Assembly (NCBI RefSeq): GCF_009299505.1
Contig: NZ_WBSM01000001.1
Location: forward strand, 248,001 to 312,000
Direction: 5' to 3'
Source: Bifidobacterium ramosum
Lineage (GTDB): Bacteria > Actinomycetota > Actinomycetes > Actinomycetales > Bifidobacteriaceae
DNA: 64,000 nt
Below, piece by piece: positions 26,120 to 34,808 of the stretch. The notes beneath the pieces are model-generated. The model searched no databases, was not told where the DNA came from, and saw only the letters and a program-made list of their open reading frames with translations. Every line of letters begins with the position of its first letter. Position 1 is the first letter of the stretch. Both the position numbers and the translations under genes were made by a program.

Positions 26120-26180
26120 TTGACGGCTCAGTCGGCCGAACTTCGTGGCCGGCAACCTGCGCGCGCATAGCGCTCATCAT

Positions 26181-26244
26181 CCGTGGCGTGGCGGTTTTCG
26201 CTCGCCAAGCATGCGCTTGGCGAGCGAAAACCGCCACGCCACGG
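26181..26244. repeat. GTGGCGGTTTTCGCTCG palindrome, perfect copy
   Basis: Two perfectly complementary 30-bp arms (26181-26210 and 26215-26244) enclose four bases. The arm core GTGGCGGTTTTCGCTCG recurs in three tandem units at 32615-32790. It lies between convergent ispH and ybaK. Confidence 0.9.
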
Positions 26245-26297
26245 ATCGAGGAGTGAGGCACCGACGTGCTCCTCGCGGTCGGCCGCCGCCACCGAGG

Positions 26298-26807
26298 TCA
26301 CCACGTGCCGATGGGGGCGGCGGTGGCGTTGAGGACCTTGAGCAGGTCCTCGGGCGCGATGCCGATCGAGAAGCCGCGCTTGCCGCCCGACAGTAGGATG
26401 CGGTCGTACAGCAGCGCCGACTCGTCCAGCACGGTCTGGTGGTGCACCTTCTGGCCGAGCGGCGAGATGCCGCCGACCACATACCCCGATTCTCGCATGG
26501 CGACCTTCGGATCGGCCATCACGGCCTTCTTCGCGCCGACCGCCGCGGCCAGCGCCTTCAAGTCCATGTGCCCGCTCACTGGCACCACGCCCACCACGCG
26601 CTCCGAGCCGGTGTCGGCCATCAGCGTCTTGAACACCTGATGCTCGTCGAAGCCGAGCTTGGTGGCCGCCTCCACGCCGTAGCCGTCGTCCATATGGTCG
26701 TTGGAATGCTCGTATTCGTACGTTTCGAACGGCACGCCCGCCTGCTCCAGTTGCACGGTCGCAGGCGTTGAGCCCTTGCCCTTCTCGTTCTTGGATTTCT
26801 TGCTCAT
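26298..26807 (-). CDS. ybaK: Cys-tRNA(Pro)/Cys-tRNA(Cys) deacylase YbaK/EbsC
   Basis: This 169-residue YbaK-family editing protein hydrolyses mischarged Cys-tRNA(Pro). Conserved blocks are EAATKLGFDEHQVFKTLMA, PVSGHMDLKALAAAVGAKK and GGISPLGQK. The ATG at 26807 is 7 bases after a TATGAT -10 box with no ribosome binding site, suggesting a leaderless mRNA. Two ATGs four codons upstream overlap that box and are less likely. Confidence 0.88.
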   Translation of the reverse strand: MSKKSKNEKGKGSTPATVQLEQAGVPFETYEYEHSNDHMDDGYGVEAATKLGFDEHQVFKTLMADTGSERVVGVVPVSGHMDLKALAAAVGAKKAVMADPKVAMRESGYVVGGISPLGQKVHHQTVLDESALLYDRILLSGGKRGFSIGIAPEDLLKVLNATAAPIGTW

Positions 26808-26814
26808 GCGCCCC

Positions 26815-26820
26815 ATCATA
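26815..26820 (-). promoter_or_regulatory. -10 box of the leaderless ybaK transcript
   Basis: TATGAT on the minus strand, followed by seven G-rich bases and the ATG of ybaK. Confidence 0.5.
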
Positions 26821-26867
26821 GAGGTGTTGGGATACAGCGGATACGCGATGGTGGGTAGCGATCGTGT

Positions 26868-26915
26868 GGCTCCCCTCAGTCAGTTGCGCTGACAGCTCCC
26901 CTCGGAGAGGAAGCC
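26868..26915. repeat. CTCCCCTCAGTC palindromic repeat, copy 3
   Basis: The unit reads GGCTCCCCTCAGTC, then CAGTTGCGCTG, then ACAGCTCCCCTCGGAGAGG, matching the paired units at 17.4 kb. The terminal stem has degenerated (AGGAAGCC in place of GGGGAGCC). It lies between ybaK and gap. Confidence 0.75.
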
Positions 26916-26937
26916 ATGAGAAGTTAGTCTATGAAAC

Positions 26938-26980
26938 GCGAAGGCCCCTGTTCCGCATGCATCGGAACAGGGGCCTTCGC
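26938..26980 (-). terminator. Terminator of gap
   Basis: 18-bp perfect arms (26938-26955 and 26963-26980, core AAGGCCCCTGTTCC) with a 7-base loop lie just after the gap stop codon; GTTT follows on the minus strand. Confidence 0.8.
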
Positions 26981-27028
26981 TCTACCAGATCGATTCGTTA
27001 TGAATCAGCGGGGCGAACCCGCACGGAT

Positions 27029-28087
27029 TCACTCGGAGATCTCGGCGAAGTACTCGAGGGTACGGACCATGTTGGAGGTGAAGCCGTACTCGTTGTCGTA
27101 GAAGGCAACGGTGCGGGCCATGGTCACGCCGTCAACGGTGTTGACATCGGTCTGGGTCGGATCGAAGACGCCGCCGTGGGTGTCGCCGATGATGTCGCCA
27201 GAGACGATGCCATCCTCGTTGTAGCCGTAGTACGGGGTGTTGGAGAAGGCTTCCTTGAACGCGGCGTTGATCTCGTCGACGGTGGTCTCCTTCTCAAGCA
27301 CGGTGGTCAGCTCGGTGATGGAGCCGTCCGGGACCTGAACGCGCTGGGCGTGGCCCTGCAGCTTGCCGTTGACCTCCGGCACGACCTTGCCGATGGCCTT
27401 GGCGGCACCGGTGGAGTGCGGGATGGTGTTGATGGCGGCGGCGCGCAGAGCGCGGCCTTCCTTCTTGCCACGCGGGCCGTCCAGGATCATTTGGGTGCCG
27501 GTGTAGGCGTGGATGGTGGTCATGAAGCCGACCTTGATGCCGAACTTGTCGTTCAGCAGCTTGACCATCGCGGCCATGGAGTTGGTGGTGCAGGAGCCGG
27601 CGGAGACGATGTTGTCCTCCGGCTTCAGGATGGTGTGGTTCACGCCGAACACGACGGTCGGGGTGGTGGCGTCCTTGGCCGGGGCGGAGATCAGGACCTT
27701 CTTGGCGCCGGCGTTCAGGTGGGCCTGGGACTTCTCGGCGGAGGTGTAGAAGCCGGTGCACTCGAGGACGAACTCGACGCCGTTGTTCTTGACCCACGGG
27801 ATGTTGTTCGCATCCGGCTCGGCGTACACCGGATACTCCTTGCCGTCCACGACGATGGCGGAGTCGGTGGCCTTGACGTCAACCGGGGTGCCGTCAGCGT
27901 GCTTGAAGGTGCCGTGGGTGCTGTCGTACTTCAGCAGGTAGGCGAGAGCGGACGGGGAAGTCAGATCGTTGATAGCGGTGACCTCGATATCAGCGGCCTC
28001 GCCACCCTTCTGCTGCAGATCGAAGATGCGGCGGAAGGCGAGACGACCGATACGACCGAAGCCGTTAATACCAATCTTAACTGTCAT
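27029..28087 (-). CDS. gap: Glyceraldehyde-3-phosphate dehydrogenase
   Basis: This 352-residue glycolytic enzyme oxidises glyceraldehyde 3-phosphate with NAD and phosphate; in bifidobacteria it serves the lower half of the fructose-6-phosphate shunt. The N-terminal [10 protein letters not shown] binds NAD; the catalytic Cys166 sits in SAGSCTTNS, and the base His is in [10 protein letters not shown]. The start follows AAGGGAGAATTAC. It has its own promoter about 70 bp upstream and a strong terminator. Codon use is strongly biased, as expected for high expression. Confidence 0.96.
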   Translation of the reverse strand: MTVKIGINGFGRIGRLAFRRIFDLQQKGGEAADIEVTAINDLTSPSALAYLLKYDSTHGTFKHADGTPVDVKATDSAIVVDGKEYPVYAEPDANNIPWVKNNGVEFVLECTGFYTSAEKSQAHLNAGAKKVLISAPAKDATTPTVVFGVNHTILKPEDNIVSAGSCTTNSMAAMVKLLNDKFGIKVGFMTTIHAYTGTQMILDGPRGKKEGRALRAAAINTIPHSTGAAKAIGKVVPEVNGKLQGHAQRVQVPDGSITELTTVLEKETTVDEINAAFKEAFSNTPYYGYNEDGIVSGDIIGDTHGGVFDPTQTDVNTVDGVTMARTVAFYDNEYGFTSNMVRTLEYFAEISE

Positions 28088-28155
28088 GTAATTCTCCCTT
28101 GTAGGGTGACCCTACGCGCGAACACACGTAGGACCATTGTTTACCAACATCACCC

Positions 28156-28185
28156 ACTCTAATGCGTCGTCTGTACTATTGCCAA
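28156..28185 (-). promoter_or_regulatory. Promoter of gap
   Basis: On the minus strand TTGGCA (28180-28185), an 18-bp spacer and TAGAGT (28156-28161). The leader that follows contains two small hairpins (AGGGTGACCCT, and CCTACG paired with CGTAGG). Confidence 0.55.
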
Positions 28186-28233
28186 CGTTTCGGGGCGTGT
28201 TTTCCGCTTATTGGGCAAACTTTCCGTGAACGC

Positions 28234-28974
28234 TCACATGCCATGATCGCCGGCCACGAGCAGCGGGGAGACGTCGGTGTCGAGCGCGCCGAGATCGCCA
28301 CCGAATCCGTGGTAGCGCGTCACCCGCGGCATCGGGGCCTCGGCCGGGAACGTGACGATCAGCGTGCCGTCGTGCACGTTGATCTCGGCCGGCACGTCCG
28401 CGCGGAACTCGTTGCTCACGCCCTGCACCATGTCGCTGGTCAGCGTGCCGTCAACCAGTTCGTACTTGAGCCCCGGCTCGTTCACGCCGCGCGCGACGTC
28501 CGTGTGCGCGAACACCGACACCATGCGGCCGGGCGCCGCGTCGTGCGCCGCGAACGACAGCGCGCCGTCGCGGATCGCGGTGACGATCGTGCCGTCGCCG
28601 TGCAGGAACCCGATGCCGCCGTGATGCGCGAGCAGCGCCGTCAGCTGGATGGACGAGATCGTGTGGTCGATGCGTCCGCCCAGCGCACCATATATATGGA
28701 ACGTGCGGCAGCCGCGCGACCACCCGACCTTCATCGCGCTCAGCAGATCGGGGTCGTCCTTCTCGCTGGGCAGCGTGATCGTACGGTCGGCGTCGGCCGG
28801 ACGCGCGCCGTGCAGCGAGTCGAAGTCGCCGATCACCACGTCCGCGCGCACGCCGAGCGTGTGTGTGTGATCCAGTCCGCCGTCCGCCGCGATCACGAAC
28901 GCGCCGTCCGGCACGTCGATCGGATCGTCGTAGTATTCGCCCGCCGCGAAAATCACGCAAGTCTGTTCGTTCAT
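28234..28974 (-). CDS. thiN: Thiamine diphosphokinase
   Basis: This 246-residue enzyme makes thiamine diphosphate from thiamine and ATP. Family blocks are AADGGLDH near residue 30, GDFDSL, the substrate-binding LPSEKDDPDLLSAM and GALGGRIDHTISSIQL. The ATG at 28974 is seven bases after a TACAGT -10 box and has only a close GGAG, so the mRNA may be leaderless. It diverges from the spermidine-synthase-like gene. Confidence 0.88.
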   Translation of the reverse strand: MNEQTCVIFAAGEYYDDPIDVPDGAFVIAADGGLDHTHTLGVRADVVIGDFDSLHGARPADADRTITLPSEKDDPDLLSAMKVGWSRGCRTFHIYGALGGRIDHTISSIQLTALLAHHGGIGFLHGDGTIVTAIRDGALSFAAHDAAPGRMVSVFAHTDVARGVNEPGLKYELVDGTLTSDMVQGVSNEFRADVPAEINVHDGTLIVTFPAEAPMPRVTRYHGFGGDLGALDTDVSPLLVAGDHGM

Positions 28975-28981
28975 AGGCTCC

Positions 28982-28987
28982 ACTGTA
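28982..28987 (-). promoter_or_regulatory. -10 box of the probably leaderless thiN transcript
   Basis: TACAGT on the minus strand ends 7 bases before the thiN ATG, the same spacing as at ybaK and xerD. Confidence 0.4.
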
Positions 28988-29088
28988 CGCCTCGCTCGCG
29001 GCCGAACCGGGCAGTGCGCGACGACGGGCGGTGGTGTAGGCTCACGGTATACGCGCACTGCGGCGAACGAGCGAGCGGGAGGAACGAC

Positions 29089-30779
29089 ATGGCGAAGGCG
29101 GACGCGAAACGGGAACGGCCGATCCTCAGATCGAAGATCTTCCTGTACGTCACCGAATTCTTCTCCGGCATGGCCGTCATGGCCGCCGAACTCGGTGCAT
29201 CGCGCCTGCTCGCGCCGTACTTCTCCAGCTCGCAGATCGTGTGGACCATCATCATCGGCACCATCATGATCGCCCTCGCGCTCGGTGCGGTCTTCGGCGG
29301 CCGTTGGGCCGACCGCGATCCGAACCCCGACAAACTGTACTTCCGCATCCTCGTCGCCGCCGTCTGGATCGCCTTGATCCCGCTCGTCGGCAAGTATCTC
29401 ATCATCGCGGTCTCCGGCCTGCTCATCGTCACCGTCTCCACGAACTTCCTGGTCGTCGCCGCGTTCGTCAGCTGCATGATCATCTTCGTGCCGCCGCTGT
29501 TCCTGCTCGGCACCGTCACGCCCGGCCTCAACAAGTTCGCCACCGATTCGCTCGACGACAACGCGTCCGTCGTCGGCCGGCTGTCCGCCTGCAACACGGT
29601 CGGCTCGATCCTCGGCACGTTCCTGCCGACGTTCGTGACGATCCCCGCCGTCGGCACGTTCGTCACGTTCCTCATCTTCTCGGGGCTTCTGCTGTGTCTG
29701 CCGGTCGTCTATTTCCTCGCCGCGCGCGTGCGCCGCGTCGCGTGCGCCGTCGCGGCCGTGATCTTCGTCGCGTCCGGCGTGTTCTCGCCGATGACCGGCT
29801 TCGCGTTCTGGGAGAACCGGTCGACCATCGCGTATGAAGGCGAGTCGATCTACAACTACCTGCAAGTCAAGAACCTGTCCGATCGCACGATCCTGTCGAC
29901 CAACGTGCTGTTCGGCGTGCAGTCCGTCACCATGAAGCGGCCGGGGCTCACCGGCATGTACTACGACACCGCGCTGGCCGCGCCCGCGCTCGCCGATAAG
30001 GCCGACTCCGCACTCATCCTCGGCATGGGAACCGGCACGTACGCGCGCCAGCTGCGCCAGTACTATCCGGACATGGCGATCACCGGCGTGGAGATCGACG
30101 GCAAGATCACGAGGCTGGCGGGGAGTACTTCGACGAGCCGAGCGACATCGACGTGTCGACGTACGACGGGCGCGCGTGGCTCGCCGCCAGCCACGACACG
30201 TACGACGTGATCATGGTCGACGCGTACCAGGACATCACCATCCCGTTCCAGATGAGCTCGACCGAGTTCTTCACGATGGTGCGTGCGCATCTGAACCCGG
30301 GCGGCGTGATGGTCGTCAACATGAACATGATTTCGGACGGGCGCGGCTCGATCAACGAGGCGCTCACCGACACGATCTCGACCGTGTTCGGTTCGGCCAA
30401 CGTGCGCACGGCCGACGTGCCGGACACGACGAACCGCGAGCTGTTCGCGAAGAACGCGGACGCCGGCGATGCGGACGGCGCGATGCGGGACGGCGAGGAC
30501 ATGGCGTCGCTGTCCGATCCGGGGACGCTCGAGACGCGCGCGTACGACCGCACGCACAGTCACGAGCTCGCCGCAACGATGAACGCGGTGGCCGGGCGGA
30601 TGACGGTGGTCGACGACCCGCGTGAGAGGACCGACGTGACGATTCTGACCGACGACAAGGCGCCGGTCGAGGTGCTCGGCATGCGCGCGATCGACAACAT
30701 CATCACCGAACAGGCCGGCCCGTACCGCGAACTGCTGCGCAAGGAAGGCATCGCCGGACTGCTCAAGGCCGTGCAGTGA
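29089..30779 (+). pseudogene. Spermidine-synthase-like membrane protein, frameshifted
   Basis: The product starts at 29089 behind GGGAGGAACGAC. Its N-terminal half has about seven membrane segments, and its C-terminal half is a spermidine-synthase-like methyltransferase fold with the SAM-binding block LILGMGTGTYARQL and the acidic ITGVEIDGKI. At about 30118-30125 the frame is lost: after KITRLA the same protein continues one frame over as GEYFDEPSDIDVSTYDGRAW and runs to 30779. One missing G in a GGGG run (30120-30123) explains it. Without the shift it would be about 563 residues. It may be a true mutation or a sequencing error. Confidence 0.8.
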
Positions 30780-30854
30780 CGGGCATGTGCCACACGGACG
30801 GCGTGCGGTCGACGTGCGACACGCGCAGGTCGCGGGGTATGGTATTATCTACAA

Positions 30855-31087
30855 GGCTTGAGAAATCAAGAAAGCGGGGCAACCCCACCTGGAAGCCTGT
30901 CATGGCCTCGGGTTCACGGCAACAGCCAGATCCAACGGACGACGTTGGACACGTATCGCCAACGATACGACATGCACATGATTGCGACTTTTGCAACGTG
31001 GTGATGATCGGCATGCACATGCTGGTCTTGGCTTGCCATGGACTCGTGCGATGACCGCTACCGGCAGGATTCTCCCGCTGAGGAACC
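30855..31087 (+). promoter_or_regulatory. Long structured leader of the infC-rpmI-rplT operon
   Basis: After a possible -10 TATTAT (30843-30848) about 230 bases precede infC. They form a run of stems: CTTGA-GAAA-TCAAG with a GNRA loop (30857-30870), GGGG-CAA-CCCC (30876-30886), CCAACG/CGTTGG (30932-30948) and CGTATCG/CGATACG (30952-30969). AGGCTT (30854-30859) can instead pair with AAGCCT (30893-30898). IF3-L35-L20 operons are commonly autoregulated by L20 through such leaders; here that is inferred from position and structure. Confidence 0.6.
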
Positions 31088-31789
31088 ATGAGGATTGGAG
31101 TCATCATCAGCGACGAACCACGCATTAACGACGAGATTCGCGTCTCCCAGGTGCGTCTGATCGGACCGAACGGCGAGCAGGTGGGAGTCATCGCGACTTC
31201 CGTCGCCCTGAACCTGGCCAAGGAAGCGAACCTCGATCTCGTCGAGGTGGCACCCAACGCGAAGCCTCCGGTCGCCAAGCTCATCGATTACGGCAAGTTC
31301 AAGTACAACGAGAAGATCAAGGCCCGTGAGGCCCGCCGCAATCAGAGCACCGCGGAGATCAAGGAGATCCGCTTCCGCCTGAAGATCGACGACCACGACT
31401 TCGAGGTCAAGAAGGGCCACGTCACCCGCTTCCTGAGCGGCGGCGACAAGGTCAAGGTCACGATCATGCTGCGCGGACGCGAGCAGTCCCGTCCGATCGG
31501 CGGTGTGGAGCTGCTGCAGCGCCTGGCCGACGACGTGCAGGAGTACGGCACCGTTGAGTCCGCTCCCAAGCAGGAGGGCCGCAACATCATCATGACGCTT
31601 GCGCCCAAGGGCAAGAAGGTGCACACCCAGTCCGAGCAGCGCCGACGCGGCGACCAGTCCCGTGCCGAGCGTCAGGCCCGTCAGGCCGCGCGTCTGGCCG
31701 CCAAGCAGGAGGCTCAGGCTCAGGCCGTGGCCGAAGCCAAGGCGGCGGTGAACGACACCGAAGACAAGAAGACTTCCGAAAAGAAGTAA
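31088..31789 (+). CDS. infC: Translation initiation factor IF-3
   Basis: IF-3 binds the 30S subunit and checks the start codon. The two-domain body is clear: [13 protein letters not shown] and [17 protein letters not shown] in the N-domain, [16 protein letters not shown] in the C-domain. A charged Ala/Gln/Lys-rich tail of about 40 residues follows. The start is uncertain: ATG 31088 has GAGG only four bases upstream, while AUC 31106 (next residues SDEPRIND) has GGAG five bases upstream. A non-AUG start is the known autoregulatory device of infC. It heads the operon with rpmI 18 bp downstream. Confidence 0.93.
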   Translation: MRIGVIISDEPRINDEIRVSQVRLIGPNGEQVGVIATSVALNLAKEANLDLVEVAPNAKPPVAKLIDYGKFKYNEKIKAREARRNQSTAEIKEIRFRLKIDDHDFEVKKGHVTRFLSGGDKVKVTIMLRGREQSRPIGGVELLQRLADDVQEYGTVESAPKQEGRNIIMTLAPKGKKVHTQSEQRRRGDQSRAERQARQAARLAAKQEAQAQAVAEAKAAVNDTEDKKTSEKK

Positions 31790-31807
31790 CCAACAAGGAG
31801 GGCAGCA

Positions 31808-32002
31808 ATGCCGAAGATGAAAACAAATTCCGCCGCGTCCAAGCGCGTCCGCGTCACCGGCAAGGGCAAGCTGGTCCAGAACGGCAGCGCCATGCGCCAC
31901 AACCTGGAGCACAAGTCCGCTCGCAAGCGTCGCGCCCTGAAGGCCGATGCCGTGCTGGCTCCGTCGCAGACCAAGGTCATGAAGAAGCTGCTGGGCCGCT
32001 GA
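31808..32002 (+). CDS. rpmI: 50S ribosomal protein L35 (bL35)
   Basis: This 64-residue basic protein begins [20 protein letters not shown] and has the family's [14 protein letters not shown] core. A strong AAGGAGGGCAGC precedes the start. It lies in the standard infC-rpmI-rplT order. Confidence 0.96.
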   Translation: MPKMKTNSAASKRVRVTGKGKLVQNGSAMRHNLEHKSARKRRALKADAVLAPSQTKVMKKLLGR

Positions 32003-32053
32003 GCGCCGGAAGCCGAATTCGCGAAGATATTTTAGAAAGCTGAGGAATAGATT

Positions 32054-32437
32054 ATGGCACGTGTCAAGCGCGCAGTGAACGCCCACAAGAAGCGTCGCGT
32101 CGTTCTCGAGAGGGCTTCCGGCTACCGCGGCCAGCGCTCCCGCCTGTACCGCAAGGCCAAGGAGCAGCTGCTGCACTCCTTTACCTACAACTTCCGCGAC
32201 CGCAAGGCCCGCAAGGGTGATTTCCGCAAGCTGTGGATCCAGCGCATTAACGCCGCCGTCCGCGCCGAAGGCATCACCTACAACCGCTTCATGCAGGGCC
32301 TGAAGCTGGCCGGCATCGAGCTGGACCGCCGCGCCCTCGCCGAGCTCGCCGTCTCCGATCCGGAGACCTTCAAGGCCATCGTCGCCGAGGCCAAGAACGC
32401 GCTGCCGGCCGACGTGAACGCTCCTGCCGAGGCGTGA
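32054..32437 (+). CDS. rplT: 50S ribosomal protein L20 (bL20)
   Basis: This 127-residue protein begins [20 protein letters not shown] and has the [16 protein letters not shown] core. L20 is an early 23S rRNA binder and in other bacteria represses its own operon by binding the mRNA leader. The start follows GAGGAATAGATT. The stop codon lies inside a 22-bp sequence repeated 90 bp further on. Confidence 0.96.
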   Translation: MARVKRAVNAHKKRRVVLERASGYRGQRSRLYRKAKEQLLHSFTYNFRDRKARKGDFRKLWIQRINAAVRAEGITYNRFMQGLKLAGIELDRRALAELAVSDPETFKAIVAEAKNALPADVNAPAEA

Positions 32438-32542
32438 AATCGACAGTCCGGTGGACTGTCGATAGCCGAGGTGAGCGGATGCAATACGGGCATCCGCGAA
32501 GGGCGTGCGGCAGCACGCCGGGCGTGAAATCGACAGTCCGGT
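32431..32542 (+). repeat. 22-bp direct repeat around alternative hairpins after rplT
   Basis: The 22 bases at 32431-32452, covering the rplT stop, recur exactly at 32521-32542. ATCGACAGTCC occurs in both copies (32439-32449 and 32529-32539), and the single GGACTGTCGAT between them (32453-32463) can pair with either one. Two further stems, GCGGATGC/GCATCCGC (32475-32497) and GGCGTGC/GCACGCC (32503-32519), sit between. Confidence 0.7.
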
Positions 32543-32562
32543 AACGACTGATCATTCGCAAC

Positions 32563-32588
32563 GAAACCCCGCCATCGTGCGGGGTTTC
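32563..32588 (+). terminator. Rho-independent terminator of the infC operon
   Basis: The stem GAAACCCCGC/GCGGGGTTTC with a 6-base loop is followed by GTGTTTT. Confidence 0.8.
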
Positions 32589-32614
32589 GTGTTTTCGCCG
32601 TGGCGCATCCCCGA

Positions 32615-32790
32615 GTGGCGGAAAACGCTCGCTGGGCGGACCGTTCGCGAGCGAAAACCGCCACGAACCGCACCGCGTGGCGGAAATGACTCGCTGGGCG
32701 CACTGCCAGCGAGCGAAAACCGCCAGACATGGTATCGCGTGGCGGAAATGACTCGCTGAGCAGGGCTCAGGCGAGCGTTTTCCGCCACGC
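32615..32790. repeat. Three tandem GTGGCGG palindromes
   Basis: Units at 32615-32664, 32677-32725 and about 32737-32790 each run GTGGCGG...CGCTCG or ACTCGCT, then a variable centre, then CGAGCG...CCGCCA. The first unit has AAAA in one arm against the TTTT seen in the perfect copy at 26181. Together with the hairpins after rplT and the terminator they fill the 384-bp gap before xerD. Confidence 0.8.
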
Positions 32791-32807
32791 GGGGATACGC
32801 GGGCGCA

Positions 32808-32813
32808 TATGAT
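32808..32813 (+). promoter_or_regulatory. -10 box of the leaderless xerD transcript
   Basis: TATGAT, then eight G-rich bases, then the xerD ATG. No ribosome binding site fits otherwise. Confidence 0.5.
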
Positions 32814-32821
32814 GGGGGACC

Positions 32822-33799
32822 ATGGGTGACTCGGACAACGAACTGACGCGGCTGCGGGAACGATTCCTCGCGCACCTCGACGTGGAACGCGGCCTGTCGA
32901 AGGCGACGATCACGGCGTACGAGTCCGATCTCGGCAAATACATCGACTGGCTGGGCGGCCGCGGCATCCACGACCCGCGCCATATCGGCAAACAGGACGT
33001 CGAGGACTACGTCGCCTGGTTGGACTCCTGCGGCGAAAGCGCGCGCAGCAAAGCACGCCGGCTTGCCAGCGTACACATGTTCCACCGGTTCGCCGTGGCC
33101 GAGCATGCGGCGATCGACGACGTGTCGGCCGCGATCAAGGCGCCGAAGGGCGCCAGCACCCTGCCGGACGTGCTCACCGTGGATGAGGTGGCGCGGCTGC
33201 TCGACGCGGTGCCGCAGCCGTCTCCGATGCCGACGGGCGGCACGGCATCACCAGTTGGCCAGGCGGCGGCCAACGCCGTGCTGCTACGCGACAAGGCGCT
33301 GCTCGAGTTCATGTATGCCACTGGATCGCGCGTGTCGGAGGCTGTCGGCGCGAATCTCGACGACATCGATCTGGACGAGCATGTGGCCCGGCTCATGGGC
33401 AAGGGCTCCAAACAGCGGTTGGTGCCACTCGGCACCTACGCCTGCGCGGCGATGCGCCGGTATCTCGACGAGGGCCGTCCCACGCTTGAGGCCGCCCGCA
33501 GACGCGGAGTCCCGGAACGCCGCGCGATCTTCCTCAACAAACGCGGGGCCAGACTGTCCCGCCAGTCGGTCTGGGAGATCATCAAGCTCGCCGGCGCGCG
33601 CGCCCACATCGACAAGCCACTGCACCCGCACACGTTGCGTCATTCGTTCGCCACGCATCTCATCCAGGGCGGCGCCGACGTGCGCACCGTGCAGGAACTG
33701 CTCGGCCACGCATCCGTCACCACCACGCAGATCTACACGCACGTCAGTCCGGAGAACCTCATCGAAACGTATCTGACCGCGCACCCGCGGGCGCGATGA
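32822..33799 (+). CDS. xerD: Tyrosine recombinase XerD
   Basis: This 325-residue site-specific recombinase resolves chromosome dimers at dif together with XerC. The catalytic residues are in place: Arg170 (ATGSRVSE), Lys194, His270 and Arg273 (HPHTLRHSF), His296 and nucleophile Tyr305. The N-terminal SAM-like DNA-binding domain spans about 10-100. The gene order xerD-parA-scpA-scpB is the usual chromosomal one and argues against a mobile-element integrase. The start is apparently leaderless. Confidence 0.93.
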   Translation: MGDSDNELTRLRERFLAHLDVERGLSKATITAYESDLGKYIDWLGGRGIHDPRHIGKQDVEDYVAWLDSCGESARSKARRLASVHMFHRFAVAEHAAIDDVSAAIKAPKGASTLPDVLTVDEVARLLDAVPQPSPMPTGGTASPVGQAAANAVLLRDKALLEFMYATGSRVSEAVGANLDDIDLDEHVARLMGKGSKQRLVPLGTYACAAMRRYLDEGRPTLEAARRRGVPERRAIFLNKRGARLSRQSVWEIIKLAGARAHIDKPLHPHTLRHSFATHLIQGGADVRTVQELLGHASVTTTQIYTHVSPENLIETYLTAHPRAR

Positions 33800-33855
33800 G
33801 ACACGCGGACACCGGCTCGGCCGACTTGACGCGCCGAAGTGCGATGATAAGGGAT

Positions 33856-34803
33856 GTGAGATTTCAGCAAGATGCCCTCGACATGCCCGATCTGGAGGCG
33901 ACCGCGCCGGTCCGGGCCGACGCGTCGAAGGACATCAGCGACGGTGATGATAAGGTAAACGGTATGCCTACGGATCTGCTTGGACGCGAATATGAGACTT
34001 TCCCCGCCCCCGAACCGCTGCGACAGCACGGTCCGGCGCGGGTCATCGCCATGTGCAACCAGAAGGGCGGCGTCGGCAAGACCACCAGTTCCATCAACAT
34101 CGGCGGCGCGCTGAGCCAGTACGGCCGCCGTGTGCTCATCGTCGACTTCGACCCGCAGGGCGCGGCGAGCGTCGGCCTCGGCATCAACGCGAACACCATC
34201 GACAACACGATCTACACGGCCCTGTTCAACCCGCGCATGGACGTGCACGACGTTATCCAGCACACCGAATTCGAGAACCTCGACATCATCCCGGCGAACA
34301 TCGACCTGTCCGCCGCCGAAGTGCAGCTCGTCACCGAGGTCGGCCGCGAGCAGATCCTCGCCAGCGTGCTGCGCCCGATCCGCAACGAATACGACGTGAT
34401 CATCGTCGACTGCCAGCCGTCGCTCGGCCTGCTCACCGTCAACGCGCTCACCGCGGCGGACGGCGTGATCATCCCCGTCGCCGCCGAGTTCTTCGCGCTG
34501 CGCGGCGTGGCCCTGCTCATGCAGTCCATCGAAAAGGTGCAGTCGCGCATCAACCCGGGCCTCGAGATCTACGGCGTGCTCGTCACCATGTATACGCGCA
34601 CGCTGCACTGCGAGGAAGTGCTGCAGCGCATCTACGAGGCGTTCCAGGACAAGGTGTTCCACACGGTCATCTCCCGGTCGATCAAGCTGCCCGACTCCAC
34701 GGTCGCGGCCGCGCCGATCACCATCTACGCGCCCGGCCACAAGACCAGCAAGGAGTACCGCGAGGTGGCGCGCGAGCTGATCGCCCGCGGGGTGATCGCC
34801 TGA
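33856..34803 (+). CDS. ParA-family ATPase next to scpAB
   Basis: This P-loop ATPase has the deviant Walker A KGGVGKTTS, a Walker A' block VDFDPQGAASVGLG and Walker B VDCQPSLG. It belongs to the Soj-like group encoded before scpA in actinobacteria, with a supposed role in chromosome segregation. The start is uncertain: GTG 33856 is seven bases after GATGAT (leaderless, 315 residues), and codon use from there looks coding; ATG 33964 with AAGG upstream would give 279 residues; ATG 33796 overlaps the xerD stop. Confidence 0.88.
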   Translation: MRFQQDALDMPDLEATAPVRADASKDISDGDDKVNGMPTDLLGREYETFPAPEPLRQHGPARVIAMCNQKGGVGKTTSSINIGGALSQYGRRVLIVDFDPQGAASVGLGINANTIDNTIYTALFNPRMDVHDVIQHTEFENLDIIPANIDLSAAEVQLVTEVGREQILASVLRPIRNEYDVIIVDCQPSLGLLTVNALTAADGVIIPVAAEFFALRGVALLMQSIEKVQSRINPGLEIYGVLVTMYTRTLHCEEVLQRIYEAFQDKVFHTVISRSIKLPDSTVAAAPITIYAPGHKTSKEYREVARELIARGVIA

Positions 34804-34808
34804 GCCGC

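Noticed and set aside
28162-29088. Plus-strand frame ahead of the spermidine-synthase-like gene
   Set aside because: It is antisense to thiN; the true start is at 29089 with GGGAGG upstream.
32431-32542. 22-bp direct repeat at the rplT end as attachment sites of an excised element
   Set aside because: Only 68 bp lie between the copies, with no recombinase gene inside; the hairpin pairing explains the layout better.
32822-33799. Tyrosine recombinase as an integrase of a mobile element
   Set aside because: It is followed by parA, scpA and scpB in the standard chromosomal order, has XerD length and motifs, and no att-like repeats or phage genes are nearby.
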